NCBI GenBank assembly: GCA_949592205.1
Contig: CATIUR010000004.1
Location: 96,618,337 to 96,682,336 of the forward strand
Length of the DNA: 64,000 nucleotides
Direction of reading: 5' to 3'
Source of the DNA: Helichrysum umbraculigerum
Taxonomy: Eukaryota; Streptophyta; Magnoliopsida; Asterales; Asteraceae
Below the pieces are notes generated by a model, which saw nothing but the letters and a program-made list of their open reading frames with translations, was not told the DNA's origin and did not search any database. Both the position numbers and the translations under genes were made by a program. The stretch's first letter is position 1. Every line of letters begins with the position of its first letter. Positions 44,917-56,639 of the stretch are shown one piece after another.

Positions 44917-47348
44917 TGATGTGACGTAAAAAGTCATGTTTTTAGAAGCTTTATTCCTCACATTTTGAACCTTTCTTTAGTGAAAACATTCCAAAACATT
45001 GATTATTTACTAAAATACACTAAAGTGGTTCAAAAGTAGAAGTTGTGATAAAAATCACTAAAAACACTCTGAAAATGCACAAAACACAGCATTTTAATAC
45101 AGGCCGATTCCTCCGACCTCATTTTCCTGTCAAGACACACTTCCTAACTTCCACCATCTTTTGTACAGGTAAAATCGAGACGGAAAAATCTGGAATCAAG
45201 TGAAACGGCCAAAGGACGGAGAAACCACTACGCTTTCAGAGCCATTAAAAGTCATTTCGGCTACGCCTAAGCTCTACACATCCAATTTCTGTGAAATTGG
45301 CATCATTAGAAGCGTAACGGAATTACGAAACCACAGGCGAAAGAATCGAGTCAAACGGACGCATAACGAAGGAGATACGGACGTTTTAAGAAACGAACGA
45401 AATCAGACGGAGACCGTATACGGCCCATATAAGACCGTATATGGCCTACACTACACCGTATACGGCCCCTGCAAGGCCGTATACGGCCCCCCTACCCCAT
45501 ATCGTGCTTCGTTTGCTTGTACGTGCTGCTTCGTGAGTTGTACGTGCGATTTGATGGTTTGCCTATAAATAGTGGACATCTCCAACACCTCATTGATACC
45601 AATTTTCTCATTTTATTTCTTCCTTACACTTTCTCTCTCACACACATCACTCTCTCTCTAGTTTCTCTCTCTAGAGGATTTTCTCTCTCTAGAATTGAGC
45701 TAGTTAGAGAGATAGTTAGGTAGAGGTAGCTTTTAGCTTTTGTACGGAGTCACTCCAAGACATTATATTTGCGAAGATCTGTCTGTAATAAATTCGTATC
45801 AGGTTCTATTTATATATCTCTTACTTTCCAGTTTTAAACATGTGTTGCTTTGTTTATGCTTGTTTAGGATTGTATGCTAGATATATGATGTTAGGCTAGA
45901 CATTTCTTTGTGTTTACTATGATGTAGTTATGTTAGAATAGTCAATATGTTCATGCCATGCTGTTACTCTGCCCGTGTTACTTTAAACTGTGTATGAACT
46001 CGTAAACTGAATCTCGAATGTTTATCTATCCAACTTATGCTGTGGTTAGAAGCTTCCTGCTAGAACTTGGCCAATTACTAGTGGTACGTTCTCTACCTAT
46101 TCTATACTTGATGATCAATGAACTTGGTATGGCTGTGTTCTCTAGGTTGAAACAAATCATAAGAGACACGGAGCATAGGATTAGAGATAGGTTAGATTCG
46201 TGTTTATCTGTTATATATCTTTGAGAGAACTTTCGGGATATCCATGATCTGATTATTGGTCATCTGCTATGCTTAGGTTTATGGTGCTTTGTTATGTGTC
46301 ACCCTATTGCATGTTCTTGTTTGATTGTTGCCTTAGGAATGATGCATGCTAGAGTTATCCCCCTGGTTCATATCAGTAACTGTATAATTAGGTTTTCAGA
46401 CACAGAATATTGGTTTACACAGTAGATTAACATGCATGGAATAGTTGTGATGATTTATATCTGTAATGCTGAACAATTTAACTGATCGTTAGCCCGATTA
46501 TCCCAACTTGGTCCGCAGGATTATCCCCGTTCGTGTTCTTGTTCAATCAACAATTCACGCTACGATACAGACGTCTCTGATGACTGTGACTGGGGACTAG
46601 GATTCGAGGATAGTCGTCGGTTAAATTGGTCTGTACATTTGGGAGAACTTCCGGTGTATTTGACTTCTATAACTGCTATCCACATGACATGTTATTTATC
46701 TGATTGCGGACAACTCTACGTTAGATATTTAATAGGCTCGTAGTTGTAGCTCATTAGGATATAGGAAATCTGCGGGAGTAATGTGGAACCCTAATTAATG
46801 TAACGGAAAAACCGTAAAACGCCCTATTACTCGGTATAGTGCTGGAAACACCAATTGGTGGAGTACAAACGTATGGAAGCCGCGGAACGGTCGTAGGTAT
46901 AATACTTTGCATTAATTATGTTTCTATCCTCTCCGGATTAGTCATCACATCTAATAGCCTTACCTTTGACTATTCATCAATAACATTTAACGAAATCATA
47001 GTAAACACTCGCTTATCCTCTGTTGACCGAGTCTCCGTACAAACCTCTTTAGTTTTATTTTCTTTATTAAAATTAGTATTTAGTTATAAAAACCAAACCT
47101 ATTCAAAACTTTTAAAAACCCTAGCTGAATCTCCAAAGATAATAAAACGTCCTAGACTCCCATGCCCATTGTAGTTTGAAGAACGACACCTGAGTCATAC
47201 ATACCACTTGCTGCCCTTTTAGGTCTGTCAGTAGTATACAACTTAGGATTCCCCTGCTTTACAAATTTAAAACTCACTGTTCGCCGCTTCTATTGCTGTT
47301 GGATCAACGACCGGAATCAAATCCGTCCGACCGATAGAGGCTGCGACA
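44917..47348 (+). repeat. E1 3' LTR
   Basis: 2432 bp, TGATGTGACG to GCTGCGACA. Palindromic array 45414-45489, GTACGTGC boxes near 45520 and 45540, TATAAATA at 45564-45571, CT-rich leader 45615-45700. It is uninterrupted and so gives the pre-insertion sequence of the copia A target site. Confidence 0.95.
45414..45489. promoter_or_regulatory. E1 palindromic array, intact copy
   Basis: Four ACCGTATAYGGCC-type units about 20 bp apart, each a palindrome around GTATAC, ending 75 bp before the TATA box. Confidence 0.7.
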
Positions 47349-47353
47349 GTCCT
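47349..47353. repeat. Target site duplication of E1 (right), GTCCT
   Basis: Matches 1103-1107 exactly. Confidence 0.95.
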
Positions 47354-47550
47354 CCGCGTCCTTCGATAGACGGTTTGGTGTGGTCGGCGAGAGTGATCCG
47401 TGCGGCCATCTGTTGGAAGTGAGAGCGTCTTTCTTTGCGGATTGTTCGGACAATCGACTCATGATCGGGCGTGAAAATGAGTGGTTCAGTTCTTAATGAT
47501 CTGGTCGAACGTCGTTGTGTGTTGTGGGAAGGAATTTTTGGTTGGAACAA
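47354..47550 (-). pseudogene. E0 gag, N-terminal fragment
   Basis: Minus-strand frame from ATG 47550 with an internal M-A-A-R-I-T-L-A (ATG near 47409) that corresponds to the E1 gag start M-A-N-R-I-T-L-A. The frame reaches S-I-E-G-R-G-G at the E1 insertion point and continues at 1107. Either ATG may be the start; the internal one matches E1 better. Confidence 0.8.
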
Positions 47551-47629
47551 GGAAAAGAAAACTACAGGTATTTACAGGTGGTACTAAATAGAAAAGTTCG
47601 TCTAGATGCCTAAGAGTCTTACGATTGAT

Positions 47630-47647
47630 TCCCCGACAGCGGCGATA
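47630..47647 (-). promoter_or_regulatory. E0 primer binding site, tRNA-Asp type
   Basis: Minus-strand TATCGCCGCTGTCGGGGA, six bases from the LTR end as in E1, with three changes from the E1 PBS. Confidence 0.8.
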
Positions 47648-47653
47648 AAAACC

Positions 47654-49639
47654 TGATCGCGCCCCGAATGGTCAGTCAAGGAATCGCTTCCTTGTCGTTG
47701 TCGGAACTTACGCTCGAGGCGGGCGATCGGAGGGTGGTTTTTAAATTTATATAGCTGGGGACCTAAGTTTTACTATAGCTAGGGCAGTTAGCGATAAGTA
47801 ATGACTCAGGGTCGTTCTTAAGATCAACCGTATTGTGAAACCAAGCAGTCAAGACGATCGATTCGATTTAGTAGGGTTTGTAAACAAGAGATTTGATTTT
47901 TGGTTTTTTAATTACTTAGGTCCTAAATTAAACTAAATAAACAGCAAAATAAAATAATAGGTGATAATCAGTATGGAGATGAGTGTTTGTTGTGATTTCA
48001 TTAGCCTTAAGGGGAGATTATGTTTGGTTTGATGTTTTGAAAACGTTCTTTCTAAGTATTTGTGTTCTACTTGTTTCAGATACTTATGGTGTAAACACTA
48101 GCACCCTACTATCTGATTTCTCAGACAGTATGTCACTGAGTACTAGGCTATCATGATTCTGATCAGATCAGGCTGCTCTACCCCCAACACTGTCTGTGAA
48201 GACAAGTGACCCTTCTTGGAGTTAACTCCAGGGTGCATGAATAAGGTAACAGACCGATATTTAATTTTTGACCGTTCTTAACACCATAAAGTATTCTAAT
48301 TCAAGTAGAGCATTTAAGACCTAATTCGGAAAGCGTCTGTTAACTTTTCATCGATGGTTTGTTAGGTTCAGAGCTGGTGGATGACCCAGTGCTGCTCAGA
48401 ATGTATACACCGACGGCCGTTCCATAGCTTGGGTGTACAGGAACCGTTCCAGAGGGAAGGTTCCGACACTTATACGAGGTACTAGGATGTTTTACGGCAT
48501 TCCATGCCTTGCGCACTAAAGCAAGTTAGAGTGTATACACCGACGGCCGTTCCGTAGCTTCCATGCATTTGTACTACACCAGAGGTGGTTCCAGCACTAT
48601 ACTAGGTAATAGAACGTTTTACGGTGTTCCACGCGTATTGCACATTTAGGTCACTCTGAACCCGTTTTAACTAAGTTTGTATTAAAGTCTACCCATCTAT
48701 GTTATAAACCAGCCCTCACTTAATATTACCCAATAAATCCCTGATTAATTCACGTTGTACTATACATTAGTTTGACGGTATTTTCAAAGCTTCAATATCA
48801 GACCATGCATAGATAGCACAGATAATTAATTACTCTCAGAACAAGGTTCGCGACTCCTTGTCTTTCAGAGTTTTAACCACGTTTATTGGAGGAAATGCGA
48901 TAGATTTGAAAAAAGTTTATAATCATAGATGAAAAGTTAAATAGGACATACTTTTCAATTATATTATTAAATTAACATCATCCCCCATTATAACGGCTAA
49001 CTACATCACAACAAACACACAAGCTAACTACTCACTAGTCATGGTAACGAATCCTAAATCTAGCATAATAACAATAGCATGCATTATAACAGATAAGGAA
49101 AGAGATAACCGTGATAAATGCGTAGTCTGAATATAAGCTGAAAGATTACAATGAGCAGAGCCTCAAATATTACAAAAGCACCCCTCCAAGTATCTCCAAC
49201 AAATATTACAAAGTAGCCCCTCCGTTAGTCCCGTTAAATATTAACGAGAAACTAACTTCTAACTAACTATCTAACTAACAACTAAATAAAGAGAAAGTGT
49301 GTGTGAAGTGAGTGTATTGATTGTTGGTGGAAATTAGTGTGTTGAAATGATGAGGTTAAGCCTCTATTTATAGGCTCCAAGTAACCGAATTTACACTCAG
49401 CACCCCTGATCCATCATTTACACTGAAATAAACCCTTGAGCTATGAAATTCGATACCAAAAGGGGCGTATTCGGTAGTAAATAGGGCGTATTCGGTAGCA
49501 AATAGGGTGTATTCGGTAGCAAACGGGGCGTATCTGGCACCATAGAGGGGGTATACCACCCCTACAAGGGGGTATACCACCCCAAATAAGGGGTATACGG
49601 CCCTATAAGGGGGTATACGGCCCCATAAGGGGGGTTACG
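47654..49639 (-). repeat. E0 5' LTR, downstream part
   Basis: The LTR ends in CGATCA on the minus strand, next to the PBS. Contains TATA box (minus TATAAATA, 49365-49372) and, upstream of it, the array of GTATTCGG/GTATACGG units (49440-49634). Interrupted by C3. Total LTR length without C3 is about 2.37 kb, like E1. 48420-48650 carries an imperfect duplication of CACCGACGGCCGTTCC. Confidence 0.85.
49440..49634. promoter_or_regulatory. E0 palindromic array (GTATACGGCC / GTATTCGG units)
   Basis: About ten units such as GGGCGTATTCGGTA, GGGGGTATACCACC and GGGTATACGGCCC, upstream of the TATA box on the minus strand. Related to, but longer and more degenerate than, the E1 array. C3 is inserted at its upstream end. 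Confidence 0.7.
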
Positions 49640-52267
49640 TGTAACACCCGCCAAATTAGGACTAGTAATTAGTGCCTAATCATACGTTAATACATGTAAT
49701 TAGTTCTGTGTTAGGCTAATTAATGTATCGAATTATATATATTGTTGAATATATACGAAAATGCGATTTGGTTAAATCGTACGCAATTTAAATCGAATGT
49801 ATTTCGATTCAATTTAATACGGACGTTGGTGACCAACTTTATTAAATAACGCTTTTATGTCAAAAATATTATTGTGATAATATTTCGTATTCATTCGTAT
49901 CGTACAAACAGAACTCACACGATTTAAAATATTAAAACGCGCAAACTAAATAAACAAACTTACATTTTATAACTCAAATATAAATTGAATTGTAAAGTAT
50001 TTAACTAAAACATCGCGTAATAAATTGTATTTTAAAACTTACCATTTAATATGAAAAAAATAGTTGTTCAAAACGTTAAATGACGGAGAAAACGAACACC
50101 GCGCGGAGCGCGGGGCGAAGCCGAAAAGTGGAGGATAACCTCCACCTTTCTTCCTCTTTTTCTCATTTCTCAACCATTTCTCTCTCTCCTCTTTTCTTTT
50201 CTCCAAAATCACCAAATCACCACAACCCACAAAAATCGCAAAATACTACTATCAAACGCACTCGTATCAACAATATTTTTAGAGATTCACGACCACCTCG
50301 CGACGATCTAACGCACTCGTTATCAAAATATTTTTAGAGATTCACGCAAAATACTACTATCAAACGCACTCGTATCAACAATATTTTTAGAGATTCACGA
50401 CCACCTCGCGACGATCTACATTTCTATCTTTCCGGATTTCCATTTCGGCAATTTGTAAGTTTCCGACAAAATCCCGAAATCTCTCGATTCTTAGTATTTT
50501 TCACTTGTAGTTGTTATTATAACTTGTATATGTCCTTTACTAAGTATAGAACACGATTTCATAGCTTAAAAACGGGTTTAAATCGGATTTTTGGCCGGAA
50601 AAATCATGACAGCCGGACTTTCTGGGCTGGTGTTCTTCCATGCGACACAAGCCTTGTGTCGCATGTTGTGTCGTATTTTGGCATTTGTGTCGTATAAAAG
50701 CCCCTGTGTCGCACCTTGTGTCATACCCGATAATTAGTGTCGCAAGTCCTGCGACACAACCATTATGTCGCATACACCATACGACACAATCACTATGTCG
50801 CTGTTGAATCAGCATCTCGCATCTATGCGACACAACCATTGTGTCGCATAGACATTGTGTCGCATTCCTATGCGACACAACCCTTGTGTCGCATAACTAC
50901 CTTTGTGTCGCATATTGTGTCGCAAAACACAGAAAACTCAGATTTTTACTAAGTGTCGAGACTCGAAATTTATCACTCGATTTTACCCGAATTCAGATCC
51001 CAGATGCGTTTTTCGTCAAAGCAATATAGTAGAAATAAAAATTTTCCAAGCTGACCTGGCAGCTCGACCCCAGCCAGGGGCTCTGCCCCTTGGACCCCGC
51101 CAGGGGCTGCCGCCCCTTGGACCCCGCTACCAGGGGCGCTGCCCCCGGACCCCCGTACTTAGATTCCGTAACGGCTTCTAAAACATTTTTCAAGTAAAAC
51201 GCCACGAAATCAAAATAATAATAGTTGAGATTATTATTACAAATCCGTCACCAATGGGCCGTACATGTTTTCAAACAGTTAACAAATCAACCAAATCGTA
51301 GTAATTTGGACATATATATAGTTGTGTAACAACTACAAGGGTGATCTTTTGAGATACCCAATCATGTTTATAACCATCGCGTGTCGTGGACACCCTCAGG
51401 TTACAAGTCTTTGGACTTCATACTCGGCTAATCAACTCAAGTTTATTAAGTTAAACTCACAAGACTCAGGTGAGTCTCATAGCCCCTCTTTTTACTGTTT
51501 TACTCAGGGGTGTGATATATTGCTCATTTTTAACATGTGAACGCAAGTACAAACATTTCATATACTACATGAGTTTTTCACAACTAATCATTTAAAGTCC
51601 TCCGTCAGCATAGTTGTTAATACGTTGTAGCGTGAATATTAGTATATGGTACCATATAGGATTGACCCACCTCGTCCGGGTTAGCAAGCACTAACCGGGT
51701 AAACGGACGTACTAATATTTGGGAAGACGAATGTGGATTAGGCATTCGTGGAGGCACCTCGCCCGGAATTCTCTATAGGGGACCCGGCCCTCGAGTTTAG
51801 CTCAACTATGTGCTCATGGCTGTATACACGATGACTATCATTTAATTGCTGGATGCAATTCATTATTTAATTGCTGGATGCAATTCATTATTTAAATCTT
51901 GCGGTTCATACTATATTAACTAATTTCAAACCTGTGAGCTCACCAGCTTTCTAGCTGACCTTTTAGCATATATCGCAGGTACCCAGCAGTAGGATGTTTC
52001 TGCTTCAGGACCTTAGCTCGAGTCAGCATACAGACGATTGAGATTTTCTTGCATTAGTATATTTTGTACAAGTACTTATGTACTGAAATCTCATTTTATT
52101 TAAACTCGAGCTTTGTAAAGCTTTAAATGTTGTAAACATTTCAGTTATCAATATATTTTGTTAAAACGACGCATATAGAGTCGTTTGCTATTTATCTTTG
52201 TGCCTTGTTATTGATTAGTAACACCCAAATCAAGCTTCCGCAAATCATTAAATTTGGGGGTGTTACA
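49640..52267 (+). mobile_element. C3: solo LTR inside the E0 LTR
   Basis: TGTAACACCCG to GGGTGTTACA, flanked by TTACG at 49635-49639 and 52268-52272. Same landmarks as C1/C2 (GTAAGT at 50455-50460). Extras: a 74-bp direct duplication (50237-50310 and 50345-50418), three GC-rich hairpin units (51074-51153) and a 25-bp tandem duplication (about 51842-51893). Confidence 0.9.
50641..50932. repeat. C3 motif array (GCGACACAA / TTGTGTCGC)
   Basis: About twenty half-sites, mostly as inverted pairs such as TGCGACACAAGCCTTGTGTC. Same motif as C1. Confidence 0.8.
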
Positions 52268-52272
52268 TTACG

Positions 52273-52654
52273 GCCCCTGTAGGGTGGTGTAGCCCTGCTC
52301 CACTCTTGTGCACTGGATCGTAATTCGTTTGGCCATAACTTCTTCATTCTTGGTCCGTTTTCAGCGTTTTTTATATCCACATGTTCGTATGTACCTGAAG
52401 ATCATAATGAGATAATCAAAGAATAATTTTGAGGTAATATGCTTAAAAAGTGCTTGTAGAACGTGATCATATCGTTTTATGCTCTATTTTGTACGTTATT
52501 TAGCCATTTTACTTGATTTTTGAAGCAACGCCTTATTTTTAGCCTTAATAATGAATTATGGTGAAAAAGTATTGATATTGAGTGTTTTCATCCATTTTGG
52601 GGCTAAAAAGGTGAGAATTATGTACGCAAAAATGTGACTTTTTACGTCTAATCA
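52273..52654 (-). repeat. E0 5' LTR, upstream part (start of U3)
   Basis: On the minus strand starts TGATTAGACGTAAAAAGTCA, clearly related to the E1 start TGATGTGACGTAAAAAGTCA. This fixes the right end of E0 at 52654. Confidence 0.85.
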
Positions 52655-53239
52655 GAGAGCCGCAATAGTTATTTTGATTCGTACAGTGGGAGCGGGCTGA
52701 GTTGGAGAATATGTGTTCATAGAAATCATACGTATGTTTTTGGGTCAGCGTACCAGCGGGAAAGCGAATGGTGAATAAGTTGATTTCAAGGTTGTGATTG
52801 CGTTCTCACAGGTGAACCTTGATGATAATCTACGTGTTGGTTCTATCGGCGATTTTCTGATTGCTGGGAAGAAAAATCGGATAGATGAAATTCTGTATGG
52901 ATGGTCGTTAACAGGTCGGTGGCAAGATCAGATGTGGCTATAATCGACGGGTTTAAGGGATACGTGTCTCTTGTTAGAATCCTGTGGTTGGAGTTTCGCA
53001 CGCTTCAACGAATCTTCTTGGGCCTAGAAGATGATGATTGTGGTTATAGAGTGGTCCCAGTTTCATGATGTGAATGTTCTAGTAGCTTTGTGTCGAAAGT
53101 CTTCCGACTCTGTGTGGTCGAGCGGCGTGTCCCGAATGGTATTTCGGCGGTATGAGGTTTGAACGGGTGATATTTGTGAAGGGACGAGATTGTGAAAGAA
53201 TTTATGGTTTAGGGTTTGATTAATCTTTAAGTGGGAGAT
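52655..53239 (+). other. Copia D internal 3' region, cut by E0
   Basis: Noncoding or unrecognised sequence that ends in a copia-type polypurine tract (TTAAGTGGGAGAT, 53227-53239) before the LTR. No RNase H motif found. The rest of D is separated by E0 and lies outside the window. Confidence 0.6.
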
Positions 53240-53762
53240 TGTTGGGAATAGTGAAGATGAAACCAACAAAATTGAATTGGGACAGAAGAAAGTTCGCGCA
53301 GCGATGAATGATGGTCGCCACGCGAAAGCCTTGACCGCGATGCGATGGCCTATGGTAGCGATGCGAAGTATGCATTTTTGGTGGAGATCGCCGCGATCTC
53401 CTATAGTCGCAGCACGAAGTCCCTGTCGGCAGGAAACTGTTTTTTCTTGTTCGTTAAGTTACATATTCCCTATATAAGTAAACCTTATGTATTTGTAACC
53501 CTTGGACTCCGAAAATTAAAGTAAAAACTCTCTGGTTTGGCCCCGTGGACTAAACCAATCTCCACGTTGGAGATTGGACATAACCATGTTAAATCCTTGT
53601 GTTCTTTATTGCTTTCGTTTATTTTGTGTGCTCGTTGTTTATCCGTTTATTGTTTGTGGGTGTAACCTTGATTACACGAGTGTTAGTTAGGTTGTTTTTG
53701 CTAACGATTTATCAGAGTGATCGACTGGTTATTGTTATTTGTTCCGCTGCAAATTCTTAACA
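53240..53762 (+). repeat. Copia D 3' LTR
   Basis: TGTTGGGAATAG to TTCTTAACA, 523 bp, behind a PPT. TATATAAG at 53471-53478, with CGCGATGCGATGG / GCGATGCGAAG repeats at 53288-53425 directly upstream. The flanks do not give a matching TSD around this LTR alone, so it is a 3' LTR rather than a solo LTR. Confidence 0.8.
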
Positions 53763-54893
53763 AGAACGTCTAACCCCCAGTATGTGATGGCTTCTACTAC
53801 ATTATGTTGTGCGTCTAGTGTTATCAGTGTCACAGTTACAGTGATTCATCTGTGTGAGGTATCATAAATTTTCATATATGGAGCTTATACAGACTACAAT
53901 TCACCTTATAAGTGGTCGATGCTTGTGATTGTTATAACACGGTGCTTAGGAATTGTAGTGGGTAACATTGCCCCACTATTCATATGCTTTGTAGCCTTAG
54001 GCTTTAAATTTTCCTTCAGATGGACAATACACCAATTTAAAGTATATAAAGTAGAGAAATATTGGATCAAAAAGTTGTCATATGGAAAGAGAGACATATA
54101 GCTATTCCATCGATGCAAAAGGCCACGAATAAACACAAGCCCAACAATCTTATGCAACTTTTGCAAAAATCTACAGGATTTGAGGGTGTAGAGAGTTTTG
54201 ATTGTGATCAAGTGCAACCTCTAACTTCTGTTGGACTCAATTGTTGGAGCTTGCCAGTGGTAACCTTAACATGCCTAGCGATTTCTCTCCCGAATATCTG
54301 CAAAGACATGGTAGATTGCTTGATCAATAGCGTTGGTGAAGGTCTTTTGTATGCGCGTGTTGTGTATGAAAGCCTTGGCATTTCATGTGGATCTGTAAGT
54401 TTTCAAAAGTTAGTCAATAACTCATGGGATGAAGTTTATGTCAACTGCCAATGGTTGGAACATACTCTCAAAGGAAATGCTTATAAAGGAAAAACTTCAT
54501 GGGAGATTCTTGAATTATTCAATCACAAAGCAAAAGAAGTGGTGGTTAAAATTCAAAGCCACCTGAATGAAGGAGCAGGGGAGACCTCACATCACAAGCT
54601 AATTGCAGCCAACTCAATGTATCGCATCACACAAACACTCATGCTTAAAAATAAATGCATAATCGAGCAGAATAATGAAGAACAGATCTTTGATATGTTA
54701 TCTAGGATGATTGCAGACATATTTTCTGCTTGCTTCAATAACTTACCACAAGTCATAACAATGAAATGCCATGAACGTGTGATAGAGAAATGGGAGGCAA
54801 GTGTTGAAGCAGCAGCAGAACTTTTTGGTGAGACCAAAGAGATAATAAAGAATTTACAAGCTCGCAAACTGCCAAGAATGGACCCTAACAAGA
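53763..54893 (+). pseudogene. Broken plant gene for an uncharacterised multi-pass membrane protein, main part
   Basis: Frame open from 53763 with two hydrophobic segments (about 53780-53855 and 53915-54000), interrupted by TAA 53865-53867. A one-base frameshift near 54085 moves the frame to that starting 54062. The following ~275 codons are soluble and well kept: STGFEGVESFD, NCWSLPVVTLT, A-A-N-S-M-Y-R-I, I-T-M-K-C-H, ending R-M-D-P-N-K at the copia F insertion. I recognise this as a plant-specific membrane protein family of unknown function with the CWSLPVVTLT motif; no symbol is assigned. The upstream exons are missing behind copia D. The last 16 codons and stop are at 62095-62145. Confidence 0.6.
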
Positions 54894-55775
54894 TGTTGGG
54901 TTTTCTATTCCCTAATTAGATTAACATATGCAGCGGAAAAATAACAATTAATCTAGAGCAACTAGGAAACTAAACCCTAAAGGACCGCTACTTAATAAAG
55001 CTATTAACAATAACAAAATAAATAGATAAATGAGAAAATACTAACCTTTGAGAAAACCAATTTCTCACGCGCAGACCACCTCGCAGAACCTTCACGTAGA
55101 CTCCTTGCTCGACCTTCCATGCTTTGGATGGCAAGTGCCCAAAGTAGAACACCTCTAATACTTCACACCCGTGAACCAAGAGAAACTCCAAATCCTAGGG
55201 TCCCAACTCTACGTCGTGTAAACTCTTACAAGGATTCGGAATGAGAAAGAGAGAAAGAACCAAATTAAATTCGGATCTGGGATGATTGGAAACCATGGAT
55301 TAGGCCTCTATTTATAGGGGAAGAGGATGCCTTTGGGTTTATACTCTGGCCGATGTGGGATAACTGAATTCGGCCTCCAAGCGCCGGTTGAAGCTTCCAA
55401 CCGCCGGTTGGACTTGAATCATGTTCCAAGTCAAACACGCGTCACCGCCTTACAAACCCTAATCCTTCAACCGCCGTTTGAACCTTCCAACCGCCGGTTG
55501 GATACGCTTTCCAGAATATTCCTTTTGTTTCATATTAATATTCAATTAATAAACAACTAAATATTATTTATTGTTTCCGTTAATTACTTTTAGCTTGTAA
55601 TTAATTTATCAACATTGATAAATTAACAAATCAATTAATTAACTATAATATTAATTCCATTTAATATTATCTCTCTTATTGTTTCTCTTACTGTTCATCG
55701 AGGGCAACCCAAAAAGGACTCTACCTTTAGAATAGTCTTACCAATTAGTTATGACTTTAGACACTATTTCCAACA
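54894..55775 (-). repeat. Copia F 3' LTR
   Basis: TGTTGGGTTTTC to TTTCCAACA. Contains CCAACCGCCGGTTGG repeats at 55375-55503 and one 20-bp repeat unit more than the other LTR. Confidence 0.9.
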
Positions 55776-55788
55776 GTCTCCCACTTGG
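55776..55788 (-). promoter_or_regulatory. Copia F polypurine tract
   Basis: Minus strand CCAAGTGGGAGAC next to the 3' LTR. Confidence 0.8.
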
Positions 55789-56639
55789 ATAAGTCATCAA
55801 CTACTATTGGTCCGTCTCTATCCTAAGTAGATGTGCCATCCAATGCATCTGCCGAACTATGATCATATCCAGTAACAATCCTTTTAGATAAGTGATCATA
55901 TATTCCTTTATTTTTGATATCGTATGAAACTAGGACATGGATTTAATCAATCTCCAGATTCAAGATTATATTTTCTGACTTTCGATCAATTTGACTATAT
56001 GGGACTACAGAATTGTATATATCAATTTAGTCCTGGCTTGGCCAAGCACTTTATGAGTCAACATTTAATCATCAGAGGGCCCAGGGATATCGCTTTTCCA
56101 TTTAGGCAAAAGGAACAAATAAATTTTGCATACATAGTACTAGTCAACTCATCATGTCATACTTAGCGTATCCTTTATGACTGGCATTTATGCACAGCGT
56201 TTGAATAAACTAAAGTATAACAGACTTGAAAACTAGAAACTCATGTATCTCCATTTTAAGAATATAAGATATTATCATCTCAGAGTTACTCGTGATTTCA
56301 ATCCATGAAGTAACTTCCATGAGTGCGGGTTTCTCCTATACTTAAATCCCCATTAAGTACCCATGAGTGTTGCAGCAATCTCCATGCAATGTCTAATCTC
56401 CATAGACAATCTACTAACACTCCATGACAGTCTTAATTCACCACATACTTCCTATAGTGAGATCGACTGAGGAGGTTTAAGTAAGAACTTATTACTCTGG
56501 AAGTGGTGTCTAAACATGCTAAACTGAAACACAATGATAAACGATAGTAGTTGGTAGAACTCCTTCCAATAAATAATCTCCATCATTTATCACCAAGTCT
56601 ATTCTAGTTCCCATCATTGTGTGTAATGTTTCAAAATCA
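55789..56639 (-). other. Copia F sequence between RNase H and PPT
   Basis: No feature recognised; AT-rich, no convincing coding frame. Confidence 0.4.

Larger units (their letters stand above)
1108..47348 (+). mobile_element. E1: complete Athila-type Ty3/gypsy LTR retrotransposon carrying three nested insertions
   Basis: Both ends are defined by LTRs starting TGATGTGACG and ending GCTGCGACA, flanked by GTCCT. Without insertions the element is about 13.5 kb: 5' LTR, tRNA-Asp-type PBS, gag-pol frame (21174 to 39703), third ORF (39950-40609), 3' UTR with polypurine tract, 3' LTR. Insertions are copia A in the 5' LTR, copia B in gag and solo LTR C2 behind the third ORF. By eye the LTR pair differs at about 1.4% of sites plus one 19-bp indel, so insertion was recent. 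Inactivating lesions are TGA in gag (21441), TAG in RT (37222), two frameshifts near 38425 and 38503, and TGA in the third ORF (40349). Confidence 0.95.

Noticed and set aside
53240..53762. Copia D as a solo LTR
   Set aside because: A polypurine tract precedes it and the immediate flanks do not form a 5-bp duplication.
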